A DNA stretch of 64,000 nt, taken from NCBI RefSeq assembly GCF_030848565.1, contig NZ_JAVDDV010000018.1, positions 1-64,000 on the forward strand, read 5' to 3'. Of this stretch, positions 43,906 through 52,798 are shown one piece after another. Within the stretch, counting starts at the first letter, position 1. Each line of letters opens with the position of its first letter. The notes beneath the pieces were generated by a model. It searched no databases. It was not told where the DNA came from and saw only the letters and a list, made by a program, of their open reading frames with translations. Source of the DNA: Natronolimnohabitans sp. A-GB9. Its GTDB lineage: Archaea; Halobacteriota; Halobacteria; Halobacteriales; Natrialbaceae. The translations under genes were made by a program, and so were the position numbers.

Positions 43906-44738
43906 CAAATAAACAGAACACGATACACAGACGCACAGCTCTTGGAAGTATCCTTGCCGGGATCACCACCGGACTCGCTGGCTGCACCAGTTCGGGCGAT
44001 GGCGGTGACGACAGGTCAGCTGACGGTGCTGGAGATGTTATCCAGAGCGTCGATGTTGACGGACTCGAACTGGTGATCGAACTCGAGCGAGACGCGATCG
44101 ACCAACTCAACGTCGTTGACCCCTCTGGCGAGCTATTTGCCAAGAGAGCGATTGAATCAGGGGTGTCTCACACGACCATCGAGGTTGGAACGGACTATCC
44201 ACCAGGTGAGTACGAACTCCTCGGTATCAACGACGACGAGACAGTCGAGACAGTACAGGTTTCGCTTGAACCGGACCTCGAGTTAACGGAGTTCCGGTTG
44301 GCCAGAGAGTATCCCGAGGAGATGTACGAGGGTGCGAGTGACTTCCGTACGGAATCGGAGGCGATACTGTCTGTGACGAATCGAGGAACTGGACCAACTG
44401 CAGCTACCGCGCTTCGGTTCGAAGGTGATGTCCCGTTCCCATCACCTGAGAGCTACGATGAGGCGGGCGAGAGTGGGATCTACGATCCAGAGAACGACTT
44501 TGGATCGGATGCAGAGGCAGTAAATCTCCATGCAGGGGAGACAGTCCTGATATACAGTAACGCTCTACCCTTTTCGTCAGTGAACACACGATCGAAATGC
44601 GATTCGGTTGGTCAGGACGGTCAGTTCACCGTTCGTCTCTCTACAAGCCATGACATAAATCTCGCTTTTGACTACGTTATCCACTATTTCGCTACTGCTC
44701 CCGATGATTGTGAGATAGAAATTGAGAGGTCCTCGTAA
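43902..44738 (+). CDS. Tat-exported lipoprotein of the secretion operon
   Basis: 278 residues from ATG 43902, overlapping the previous stop. HRRTALGSILAGITTGLAGC is a twin-arginine signal ending in a lipobox, so the mature protein starts with a lipidated cysteine followed by an acidic S/G/D linker. The body has two beta-rich parts (LVIELERDAIDQLNVVDPSG; ATALRFEGDVPFPSPESYDE) and two late cysteines. It is coupled to the VirB6-like gene by a TAATG overlap. It could be a VirB7-like structural lipoprotein by position; there is no sequence proof. Confidence 0.65.
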   Translation: MTNKQNTIHRRTALGSILAGITTGLAGCTSSGDGGDDRSADGAGDVIQSVDVDGLELVIELERDAIDQLNVVDPSGELFAKRAIESGVSHTTIEVGTDYPPGEYELLGINDDETVETVQVSLEPDLELTEFRLAREYPEEMYEGASDFRTESEAILSVTNRGTGPTAATALRFEGDVPFPSPESYDEAGESGIYDPENDFGSDAEAVNLHAGETVLIYSNALPFSSVNTRSKCDSVGQDGQFTVRLSTSHDINLAFDYVIHYFATAPDDCEIEIERSS

Positions 44739-45880
44739 TGTCGTGGTCACTCTCGGATATCGGGATCAAGTGGTTCGAAGACGCAGTTGACAAGCTCATC
44801 GAATGGTTTCAGGAGGGGTTGACAGATGGATATGAAGCCGTAACAGCACAAGTTTTCGGCACGCCAACACCAGAGACGGATGGTGCCTTCGTGTTCGGTC
44901 AGCCGTCGAACACACCGTGGGAAGAGATTCACAGCAACCTCGTTGCTGGGGAGATCATGCTCGTTTCCCTGTTGTTGCTCGTGATGTGTGTCCAGGGAAG
45001 GCATACGATCCGAATCTTCAATATCGGAAGTGCGTACGAGACGCGAAAGGCCAAGCGCAGTGCTTGGACGGGTGCGTTCCTAATTGTAACGTGGTATTGG
45101 ATCGCTGTGTTAGCTCTCTATCTCGTTGATGGCTTCACTATTGCTCTCCTTCCGGATGTCTCGACAGTAACGAACACTATGGTCAACCTGCTCGAATTGA
45201 GCGTATCGAACCCAGCTCTTGCGCTCTTTCTTACAGGGGTCGGTGCTATGGCAATGTGGATCTTGCAGGCGCTGTTCTTCCTTCGGGAGATTCTGTTGTA
45301 CATCTTGATTTACGCCATCCCGATCGGTATCGCGCTGGCCTACGGAAACCTCCCCGTCGTATCGCACATCGCCCGCACAGTCTGCATGAAGTTCGTACCA
45401 CTCGCAATCATGCCGCTCCCAGTAGCACTGCTGTTCAAAGGCTACGAACTGCTCTTCAGCGAGGGAACTGACTCGGCGTTAATTCCAGATAGTTCGTTCC
45501 TGAGCTACCTTATCGCGGTTACGCTGCCACTCCTTTCGATCCTCATCGTCTGGAAGCTGTTCAAGTACGCCAGTCCGATGACCACGAAGATCATCGGAGC
45601 GACGACCAAGGGTGCAGTAACAGCTGGCGCAGCCGTTGGGGCCGGTGTTGTTGCAGGCCCTGCTGCCGCAGCCACGACTGCGGCGTGGGGACCGAAAGCA
45701 GCTGCTGGCTATACGGCTGCGTCAAAGATGCGCCAAGGCGGTGGCTCATCCCAACAGTCTGGAAACTCGAGCGGCGGCAGCGGAGGACGAACCGACCACG
45801 ACAACGTTGCGACAGACGCGTACGGCCAGGAAGGCGTCCCGGCGTACCGTCGCACCGAGAACGATCCGGGGTACTACTGA
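44738..45880 (+). CDS. VirB6/TrbL-like polytopic membrane protein
   Basis: 380 residues with five or six membrane helices between about 70 and 290 (EIMLVSLLLLVMCVQGRHTI; AFLIVTWYWIAVLALYLVDG; EILLYILIYAIPIGIALAYG; SYLIAVTLPLLSILIVWKLF) and an alanine/glycine-rich then S/G/Q-rich C-terminal tail. This is the usual pattern of VirB6/TrbL channel components. The N-terminal 65 residues are amphipathic. It is embedded in the overlapping operon immediately before the VirB3/VirB4-like genes. Confidence 0.68.
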   Translation: MSWSLSDIGIKWFEDAVDKLIEWFQEGLTDGYEAVTAQVFGTPTPETDGAFVFGQPSNTPWEEIHSNLVAGEIMLVSLLLLVMCVQGRHTIRIFNIGSAYETRKAKRSAWTGAFLIVTWYWIAVLALYLVDGFTIALLPDVSTVTNTMVNLLELSVSNPALALFLTGVGAMAMWILQALFFLREILLYILIYAIPIGIALAYGNLPVVSHIARTVCMKFVPLAIMPLPVALLFKGYELLFSEGTDSALIPDSSFLSYLIAVTLPLLSILIVWKLFKYASPMTTKIIGATTKGAVTAGAAVGAGVVAGPAAAATTAAWGPKAAAGYTAASKMRQGGGSSQQSGNSSGGSGGRTDHDNVATDAYGQEGVPAYRRTENDPGYY

Positions 45881-46981
45881 ATGACGCAAGATCACGATGC
45901 AGCTGGCCGTCGAATCATGGACGAACTGGGTGAAGAGAGTCGCATACCGATCTTGAATATCGAGGAAGGAGATGTCTATGTGCTCCTTGGCTTCCCGATC
46001 GCTGGCCTCCTCTTTGGTGGCCTCACAGGGCTCGATGGTGCGATCTTACCGTTCGTCTTACTCGGTGTCGTCCTTGGTGGGTCGATCGTCTACGCGTCAC
46101 CCAATCATCTCCCGGCGTCGACGTGGCTGGGGGACGTCTACCGCCACTACTGCAAGCGGCCTCGGTTTACGTACAGCACGGAGGCCACAGCAGACTCCAC
46201 CGAAGCGAGTACCGAAGGCGGGCTTGTGAGCTACACGCCGTTCAAACCGGACGAACGAACACAAGATCTCACGAACATCAAGCGAGCGTGGCCTGGTGCC
46301 GGTGCAATCGAGCGCTCGGATGGCGCGATGGAAGCCTACCTCGAGATTGATCCCGGGAACATGGACTTCGCGATGTCCGGCGACTGGGCCCAGATCCAAC
46401 AACTCGGCGAAGAATTCGCGAACAAAGAACTCGACTTCACACTCAAATTCCACGCCACAACGCGGTCTTTCCCGGTCGAGAAACTGATCGACAGGATCGA
46501 TGGGCGGCTCACCGACAGTGACGTCAAGCAGAATCCGATCTTCAAAGAACTACTCGAGGAGTATCGCGAGCAACGTCCGCGAGACCTCGAGGGGACCCAG
46601 CAGGTACGGTATTTCATCGGCGTCGAAGTCGACCCCTTCGAGGTCTACGACCGGTATCAGGACGAACAATCTCCTGCAGAGAAGCTCACCTCGTTTCCGG
46701 TGGTTGGCTTCCTGTTCAACCCGTTCGTGACCCGTCGCAACGACATGACCGACGCGGAGATTCGAGCCGCGATGTTCGAGAAACTCGAGAACCGCTGCCA
46801 CGGTCTCCAGACGGAGTTCATTCAGAAGGCATCAGGGTGGTCTGCCCACCGGTTGACGACGGTCGAACTGTTCGTCCTCTCGATGGACTTCTGGAACGGC
46901 GAGGAACACGAGTACGATGACGGCGCGGATGCAATCCGTGATCATCCAACGGTTGACCACCAACGGAGGGTCGATCAATGA
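45881..46981 (+). CDS. VirB3/PrgI-like membrane protein with VirB4-type N-terminal region
   Basis: 366 residues: two adjacent helices (VYVLLGFPIAGLLFGGLTGL, ILPFVLLGVVLGGSIVYASP) as in VirB3/PrgI, then a soluble region (YTPFKPDERTQDLTNIKRAW ... LEIDPGNMDFAMSGDWAQIQ ... FTLKFHATTRSFPVEKLIDR) like the N-terminal part of VirB4/TraC ATPases, without a Walker motif. Begins right after the VirB6-like stop and overlaps the VirB4 gene by four bases. It probably couples the channel to the ATPase. Confidence 0.68.
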   Translation: MTQDHDAAGRRIMDELGEESRIPILNIEEGDVYVLLGFPIAGLLFGGLTGLDGAILPFVLLGVVLGGSIVYASPNHLPASTWLGDVYRHYCKRPRFTYSTEATADSTEASTEGGLVSYTPFKPDERTQDLTNIKRAWPGAGAIERSDGAMEAYLEIDPGNMDFAMSGDWAQIQQLGEEFANKELDFTLKFHATTRSFPVEKLIDRIDGRLTDSDVKQNPIFKELLEEYREQRPRDLEGTQQVRYFIGVEVDPFEVYDRYQDEQSPAEKLTSFPVVGFLFNPFVTRRNDMTDAEIRAAMFEKLENRCHGLQTEFIQKASGWSAHRLTTVELFVLSMDFWNGEEHEYDDGADAIRDHPTVDHQRRVDQ

Positions 46982-48744
46982 TCGATATGCTCCCGCTTTC
47001 GATTGTTGAGCAGGTCCAGGGGTCGCTTCCTGACTCAGAAACTCAGGCCGGACTCGCCGTCTACATTGGGGTGACAGCATTGGTCACGCTACTTGTGAAG
47101 ATCGCATGGGACTACTGGCGAGCCGAAGACGTCGAAGAAGTCGAGTTGATCGATCTTCTCGAGGAAACGACCGTGGAAGACGGTCTCGAGGAAGGTCAGG
47201 TCCTCGACGATATCGCTGAACAGCATCAACACGTCATCGCACCGGCGGCGATCGAGTGGGATACACGGACCGCTCGAGTCGGTGATCAGTGGACCTCCAC
47301 ACTCTACATCGCGGACTATCCGGATTACCCGAAAGACGGCTATCTGACCGAACTCTTCGAGCTCACGGACGTCGAGTTCGATCTGACGGTCCATATCACC
47401 CCGAAGAGCCAGCAGCAAGCTCGAGACGAACTCCAGCGAGTGGCTGACGACCTCCAGGCCGATGCTGATCTCGAGAGTACAGTCCGTGGGAGCTATCTTC
47501 AGGAGCGAGCCAACGAGGCGCTGTCGACGTACAAAAGCGTCGAAAATGGAAGTCGGGTGTTCGAGCAAGGCATGTTCATCACGGTTCGAGCGGAGTCATG
47601 TGACGAACTTCGTGACGCCGTCCGGACAGTTCGGAGCCGGCTTCGTGAGCAACCCGCTGGACTCTCGCCGAAGACGGCCATCTGTAAGCAAGACCTCGCT
47701 ATCCAAGCTGCAGCCCCGATCGGCCCCAACCCGTTCGGTCGAGAGGCCACAGCACTCGGCGGTGCGGTCGGTGCGTTGCTCGCGTCGCCACACAACGCCA
47801 CGATCCTCGAGGATGGCGGCGTCGAGTTCGGCGTGCACTGGAAGAACCAGAGCCCGGTCGTCATCGATCCGTTCGCTCGAGAGAACGGTTATGCGATGTT
47901 CACGATCGGCGACCCTGGTTCTGGGAAATCGTTCGGCTCGAAGCAGAACTTCATCCGCTCGATCGAACAAAGCGAGGATCGAATTGGGATCATCCTCGAG
48001 CCACTCAATAACTGGGCCGGCGTCGCTGAAGCCCTCGGTGGTGAGCGAATCACAATCGGCGGGGAGATGGGATTGAACCCACTCGAGATCAAGCCGACTC
48101 CCGAGCGCGTTCAGCGGGCGATGGGGAAGGACGCCAGCCCATATCGCGAAAAGCTCGATAGCGTGATGAGCTTCCTCTCGAACTACTTCGCACTCCGGGG
48201 AATCACACTCGGTGACCGCCGCACGACGTTGGAGACTGCGATTGAGCGTGCATATTCACGCAACGGAATCACCGACGATATCGCGACTCATCATAACGAG
48301 AGCCCGACGATGCGGGACGTCCTCGATATCCTCGAGGAGATGGTCGAGACGCCGACGGAGTACGTCGTACGGACAGACGAAGAAGCGACGAAGATCGGCG
48401 AAGACGCGACGTGGCTTATCGATCAGTTGCGTCCGTTCGCGGAAGACGGCCGGTACGAGAATCTGGGCCGAGAGACAGAGTTCGACATCCGCGACGAGAA
48501 GGTAATCTATCTCGACCTCGCCCAGCAGGAAGGAAGTCTCGGTGGGAGCACGAGTCTCGTCACCACCTCGACGGGATGGACCGCGAGTGGGCCAACGAGT
48601 TCGGCCTCAACTCGGCACAGATGCGCTTCGTCCAGGAGGCCGTTCCCGGCAACGACCGGACGGGCTATTCGGAGGCACTCGTTGGTGTCGACGGTGAGTG
48701 GCGGGGAATCGAAGTTCGAGCAATGGAAGACGAGACGGCTGTGA
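46978..48744 (+). pseudogene. VirB4/TraC-type conjugation ATPase, internally deleted and frameshifted
   Basis: An N-terminal membrane segment (residues 25-42), VirB4 domain, and Walker A GDPGSGKSFGSKQ around residue 316 are intact up to VIYLDLAQQEGSLGGSTSLV (about residue 527). Then the frame leaves the family and ends in 60 basic, serine-rich residues. The true continuation HHLDGMDREW appears in another frame from 48561. Between these points an intact VirB4 would have Walker B and the arginine-finger region, which are missing; a deletion of roughly 80-110 codons plus frame change is inferred. ATP hydrolysis should be lost, which would disable the whole secretion system. Confidence 0.75.
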
Positions 48745-48908
48745 TCGACTTCGATCCGAAAGCACAGTCTCAGACTGAGTTACCAGGCCGTTCAGCAGAC
48801 ACAATCTCAGAGCTATCTATGAATACTGATCCAGCAACCACACACCACGTATCGACTCCACCACAGACCGATGGCGGTAAGCACGGAGGTGAACCGGACG
48901 ATGAGTAA
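48561..48908 (+). pseudogene. C-terminal remnant of the VirB4 ATPase in another frame
   Basis: Starting HHLDGMDREWANEFGLNSAQ, then MRFVQEAVPGNDRTGYSEAL, this is the VirB4 C-terminal domain and a polar tail ending KHGGEPDDE. It has no start of its own and joins the upstream part at about 48556-48563. The tail overlaps the next gene's ATG by eight bases, showing that the original operon coupling is still visible. Confidence 0.7.
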
Positions 48909-49152
48909 CAACGAATATCTGAAGATCACACCGTCGTCCGAACCCATTCATCGAACGGACGTTCCAGCTACGTTGGAGAGCCTTCACAAACTCTCGAACC
49001 CAGCGTCGACGAGCTTTTGGAACCGGGCGGATCCACGGGTAGACACTGCACCACCGACGTTCGAGTTCCTCGTCGTCTCTACGGGACCTGACGAGCCAGT
49101 CGAATTCTACTATGGGATTGACCAGGAGGCACACGCATCCGTCTTTAGCTAA
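48901..49152 (+). pseudogene. N-terminal fragment of a second conjugation-type ATPase (HerA/VirD4-like)
   Basis: 83 residues: MSNNEYLKITPSSEPIHRTD ... PPTFEFLVVSTGPDEPVEFY, then YGIDQEAHASVFS and a stop. The PxFEFLxVS-GPDEPVEFYYG segment is familiar from N-termini of haloarchaeal HerA/VirB4-type ATPases. The stop codon and last residues are supplied by the miniature element starting at 49141. The rest of the gene, including all motor motifs, is gone. Confidence 0.6.
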
Positions 49153-49353
49153 TACTCAGAGTAATACCGAATAACACCGTTTTGGAGGTGGATTTCGTCA
49201 TCATACGACCGCTGCGGGGCGAAAAAGCAGTCTCTGCATTATCTGTACTGTTGACTCTCAGCCGCATCAGCGGTTAAGCCGCTAGATTCGTTCGACTAAT
49301 ACCATTAAGCATAATTTCGCCACGGAGTATAACCAGCAGTCTTAGCTAAAGAC
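49141..49353. mobile_element. ~213-bp miniature inverted-repeat element
   Basis: Left end GTCTTTAGCTAA (49141-49152) and right end TTAGCTAAAGAC (49342-49353) are perfect inverted repeats; similarity may extend a few bases outwards. The interior has no gene and contains GCATAAT as in the ~50-bp scars at 37261 and 50901. Left flank is an ATPase gene cut mid-codon run; right flank is an integrase cut at its middle. Different genes on the two sides mean the element is a recombination junction, not a simple insertion. Confidence 0.65.
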
Positions 49354-50124
49354 GAATGGTCCGCCGAGGAGTTCCTTCCCGAACCAACGTCGACGTCGGA
49401 CACCCAGTTTTGGACCCGCGAGCACCGCACCCGCATTCTCGAGTACGTCGACGAACGGATCCGCATGGCCCGCGAGGACCGAATCGACGTGCCGGTCGAA
49501 CGCGCCTACCGCGACCGAACCATCGTCGTGTTGCTCGCGGAACTCGGACTCCGCGGGGCCGAATGCTTTCGCGACCCGAACGACGATCGTCGCGACGGCC
49601 TGCGGTGGGATGACGTCGATCTCGAGCGCGGCCGACTCGAGGTGTTCGGCAAGTCCCGCGAACGCGAACCAGTCGGGCTCACCGAGGGTGCCCACGACGC
49701 ACTGGATCGACTCGCACGGGTGCAAGAGCCGCCGATCGACGACTGGCCGCTGTTCCCGACCGATCATGCCGCGAGCAAGTACGACGCCGTCGAGGCCGCG
49801 ACGGGCGATCGCCCCACACCCGGCAGCGATATCGATTCGATTCTCCGGGATCGGGAGGTCGCGCCGCCGTCGATCACGAAAGAAGCCGGCCGCCAGATCA
49901 TGCGCCAACTCACCGACGAGGCCGGGATCGAACTCGAGGGCGATGCGGAGTATCTTCAACCCCACGGTGCTCGGCGAGCACTCGGGGCTGAATTGTACGA
50001 GCAAGGCCACTCGGAGTTAGCACAGAAGGCGCTACGGCACAACTCCATTGAGACGACCCACAACGCCTACAGCGATATCCAGGCTGAAGACGTCGCCGAG
50101 TCGATCGACGAAATTCGAAAGTAA
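49354..50124 (+). pseudogene. 5'-truncated tyrosine recombinase
   Basis: The frame is open from within the miniature element and encodes SAEEFLPEPTSTSDTQFWTR onward, equal to residue ~121 to the end of the integrase at 35233-36354. The catalytic residues R (GLRGAECFR), H/R (PHGARRALG) and Y (THNAYSDIQ) are kept; the core-binding domain is gone. Identity to the complete paralogue is roughly 75% by eye, so it comes from a related but separate element. An internal ATG at 49465 might give a shorter protein, unlikely to recombine DNA. Confidence 0.8.
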
Positions 50125-50412
50125 GAGTTGTACGAGCCTGTCATAGAATACGTCTCACACCCTCTACCCGGCGATTATACGATCCCCATTTCGTGCGTAA
50201 CCCAGTGAGTCTAGTCAATATCAATTTTCTTTTAGAACCAAGAGTGTGAATGATGATCGTTGAGAACCACTGTATGACACTCTCGACGGTGTCGTCGTCG
50301 AACCTCTGGGGGCACCAATAAAATTCCACACCTAGTTTAACAAACACTGCTAAAAGTATTGTGTGAAATATAACAACCCTTTTTATGTGGTAGCATCTAA
50401 GTTAGCAATACA

Positions 50413-50565
50413 ATGGTATTCACTTGCTCAAACTGTGACGAAGAGTTCGAAACCGCAGCAGCACTTACACAGCACCTTCCACTCCACCACAACACCTGCG
50501 GCGTCTGTAGCGAGGGATTCGACGACACAGAGTCGCTGCGTGAACACGTCCACGCCTCGCACTAA
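50413..50565 (+). CDS. tandem C2H2-like zinc-finger mini-protein (50 aa)
   Basis: Two fingers in 50 residues: C-x2-C (CSNCDEEF) with H-x4-H (HLPLHH), then C-x2-C (CGVCSEGF) with HVHASH at the end. The pattern is clear, the composition acidic, and ATG and stop are clean; an AT-rich promoter-like stretch lies just upstream. Such small zinc-finger proteins are widespread in haloarchaea as regulators, but the target is unknown. It stands between the truncated integrase and an IS630-type remnant and seems to be the only intact gene there. Confidence 0.7.
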   Translation: MVFTCSNCDEEFETAAALTQHLPLHHNTCGVCSEGFDDTESLREHVHASH

Positions 50566-50596
50566 CTGGACTGTCCGCTTTTCCCGCTTTTCATAC

Positions 50597-50797
50597 TCAA
50601 GGACATAAGTACGTGAAGACTTTCGGCGGTTCGATGTCTTCAAGCGCGGTCAGTGCGGCCTCCTGAAGTTCATCCAGCGTGTCGAACAGGCGGTTGCCGA
50701 GTGCTTGATTGAGTCGTCGCCAGCACTCTTCCACGGGGTTCAGCGCCGGTGAACCCCGTGGAAGGTAACACAGTCTGCCCAAATTCCACCCTCTCAA
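50597..50797 (-). pseudogene. C-terminal remnant of an IS630-family transposase
   Basis: LPRGSPALNPVEECWRRLNQ, then ALGNRLFDTLDELQEAAL, is the final catalytic segment of IS630-type (DDE_3) transposases, with the glutamate in NPVEECW. Upstream coding (to about 50880) continues only in another frame, and the first two thirds are absent. Not functional. Confidence 0.7.
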
Positions 50798-50900
50798 ATC
50801 GGCTATGAGTCGAAAATAGCGCTTTTGAGGAGAACGTACCGGCCGATATTGGCAACACCAGAGTCCGCGCCATGACTCTTCCCGTGTCTGATAGTGGTGT

Positions 50901-50950
50901 GCATAATCTAGAAGCTAATATTACTACTGAGCTTAGCTAAAGACCAATGG
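50901..50950 (+). repeat. ~50-bp IS end (scar C)
   Basis: Matches scar A at 37261-37310 in inverted orientation (about 43 of 51 positions) with GCATAATC on the left and CTTAGCTAAAGACCAATGG on the right. It is probably a terminus of the IS630-type element on its left. It abuts the cut 5' end of another transposase remnant. Confidence 0.6.
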
Positions 50951-50951
50951 G

Positions 50952-51317
50952 CTGGAAACCTTCGTACCCGGTCCACTGCCGGTAATTCATGCCATCTATC
51001 AGGACTGTGGATTAGTTGAAGTAATTGATGAGGTCGTTGAATGGGATCTGGAGCAGGCAGACATCTCTCCTGGGTTGCTAACTGCTGGTCTCGTGATGAA
51101 TTTCCTGACCGAAGGAGAGCCGATGGAGTGGTCTGCGTCACTTCTGCATCTTGGCTACGTCGGTACGCTATTCGAATCTGGGGACTCAAGCCAACGCTTT
51201 CGAAACGAGTATTCAAACCAGACCCCGCTCACTCTCGCCGACGAACTGCTCGAGCGATCAGCCAAAACAGTCATGACAATGGAGGTGTCAGCTGACGCTA
51301 CCAGAGGCGAACTCTAG
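50952..51317 (+). pseudogene. N-terminal remnant of a DUF4277/IS1634-like transposase
   Basis: The frame reads ETFVPGPLPVIHAIYQDCGL VEVIDEVVEW-type sequence and LLTAGLVMNFLTEGEPMEWS, typical of the N-terminal DUF4277 region of IS1634-class transposases. No ATG is in frame because scar C cuts the start, and the family match ends at about residue 80. The frame closes inside the ISH6-type terminal sequence at 51311-51338. Confidence 0.55.
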
Positions 51318-51338
51318 ACGAGTTTGTGACAGGACCAA
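51311..51338. repeat. ISH6-type terminal sequence, copy 2
   Basis: 28 bp with CTAGACGAGTTTG, 26 of 28 identical to 38251-38278 and in the same orientation, ending only about 15 bp before the HtpX-like start codon. It must have replaced the native promoter of that gene. Confidence 0.6.
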
Positions 51339-51353
51339 TAAGCTATGTCGCTG

Positions 51354-52574
51354 ATGCCGGACCGACGCCTCCAGGCCCGTATCGTTGCCGCTCTTGCGCT
51401 GGTAGTTGGCGTCAACCTCCTTGTTCTCTCGGTGTTCGTCTGGAGCGGCCACCGAATGCTGTCCGCGAGCGGCCGCGGAGTTGGTCTCGAACCTGGGTTC
51501 CCAGCCACCCTCGGAACAGTGCTGGTCGGTGCAGTCGCTCTCGTGGTCGTACAGGCACACTATGGCTCGCGGACGGCTATCTCCGGACTTGATCTCGAGC
51601 TGATCGATGGTGACGGTCCGCAAAACGTTGGCGCTCGAGTTCGACGACTGGCGAAGCAAGCTGATGTTCCGGTTCCATCGGTCGCCGTCATCGACTCCGA
51701 CGACCCGAACTGTTTCACCGTCGGCACCGGACGTTCTCCGACAATCGTGGTCACAATGGGGCTACTTGAGGCGCTCGAAGACAACGAGCTTGATGCAGCG
51801 CTGGCTCACGAGATTGCTCACCTCGTGAATCGGGACCTGACGGTCGTCAGTGCCGCTACCGCGATCGTTGCAATCGGTGACCGGCTGCTCGAACGCGAAC
51901 GTACGATTCGGGGGGTACTCGTCGCGATGGTCATGTTCGTCGCCAGGCTAGGGCCCGCCTTCGGACTGATGCTCTTTCCCCTCCTCGTTATCCCGTTTGT
52001 TGTGATTACAATGGGCTTTTTGATCGTAGGCCCCGTTGCCCGACTGCTACTCGGAATAAATGCAATTACGCTCGGGCTCTTCGCAAAGATTCGCGAGTAT
52101 GCCGCCGATCGTGGTGCGAGCCAACTCGTCGGCGATCCGGCTGCGGTTGCAAGCGCCCTCGAGACGCTCGACGGAAGCGATCGTCCGAAACGAGACGCAC
52201 GATTGGACGCGAGCGCAACGCTCGGAATCGTCCCCCAGTCGCTCTCGGTTACCTGTTCGGACGATGAACCCGGCGAAGAAAGTTGGTTCGAACGCTTTTT
52301 TGTCGGCCAGTTCGATATGTGGCGGGAGAACGTCTCGGAGTTCGGCAATCGGCAGTCCGAAAACAGATCCAATCAACAGTGGTCATCCAACTGCGACGCC
52401 GCGGGTGACAACAGCAAATCGAAGTCATGGGTCGTCGAACCGTTTGTAAAACCCGCTGTCAACGCAATACGAGATCCAATCCGGCAAGTATTAATGTGGC
52501 GGCCTGCGACACATCCCTCAACCAGCGCGCGGATTAAGCGGTTGCGAACGCTCGATGGGCGCCGTCGCAATTGA
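51354..52574 (+). CDS. M48 family (HtpX-like) membrane metalloprotease
   Basis: 406 residues (ATG 51354; another ATG at 51345). Two N-terminal helices (about 9-32 and 52-68), zinc motif HEIAH (H152, E153, H156) preceded by LLEALEDNELDAALA, two further helices (about 185-240), and the third ligand region REYAADRGASQL. The C-terminal 130 residues are polar and hold a Q/S/N-rich stretch. HtpX proteases degrade misfolded membrane proteins. The IS terminus directly upstream means expression, if any, uses a new promoter. Confidence 0.85.
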   Translation: MPDRRLQARIVAALALVVGVNLLVLSVFVWSGHRMLSASGRGVGLEPGFPATLGTVLVGAVALVVVQAHYGSRTAISGLDLELIDGDGPQNVGARVRRLAKQADVPVPSVAVIDSDDPNCFTVGTGRSPTIVVTMGLLEALEDNELDAALAHEIAHLVNRDLTVVSAATAIVAIGDRLLERERTIRGVLVAMVMFVARLGPAFGLMLFPLLVIPFVVITMGFLIVGPVARLLLGINAITLGLFAKIREYAADRGASQLVGDPAAVASALETLDGSDRPKRDARLDASATLGIVPQSLSVTCSDDEPGEESWFERFFVGQFDMWRENVSEFGNRQSENRSNQQWSSNCDAAGDNSKSKSWVVEPFVKPAVNAIRDPIRQVLMWRPATHPSTSARIKRLRTLDGRRRN

Positions 52575-52591
52575 CTGACGCTGTCTTGCGT

Positions 52592-52789
52592 TCAACAAGG
52601 CATAAACTGTTCCACTCGATCTGGTTCCATTCCGGATTTCTCTACGATCAGGTCTTCGTAGTTCTCGACTTCGTCGTGAACAAACGCTGGCGTCAGGAGA
52701 TCCGGCTCAAGTGTAACGATGAGTTCCCGCGTTTTCGAATCTGCGATGAGTGCAGAGATGACGACGTTGGCGTCGATGACCAGCTTCAT
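52592..52789 (-). pseudogene. truncated PIN-domain (VapC-type) toxin
   Basis: 65 residues beginning MKLVIDANVVISALIADSKT, with the first catalytic aspartate of PIN ribonucleases (D6) and TPAFVHDEVENYEDLI. Family members run to about 130-150 residues with three further acidic residues; these are missing. ATG 52789. Upstream on the same strand is the tail of its presumed antitoxin. Confidence 0.6.
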
Positions 52790-52798
52790 TCGTCGATT

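Larger units (their letters stand above)
35233..50124. mobile_element. degenerate integrative conjugative-type element (composite)
   Basis: About 15 kb bounded by two related integrases, one whole and one truncated. It contains a halocin-like gene, ISH6-type and IS701-type remnants and a type IV secretion operon. Codon use and GC differ from the flanking metabolic genes in places (for example 38.3-40 kb is AT-richer). The secretion genes are broken, so the element is probably immobile. True ends are uncertain; no attachment repeats were found by eye. Confidence 0.55.

Noticed and set aside
49141-49353. CRISPR or tandem repeat array
   Set aside because: Only one pair of inverted ends is present and no regularly spaced direct repeats occur here or elsewhere in the window.
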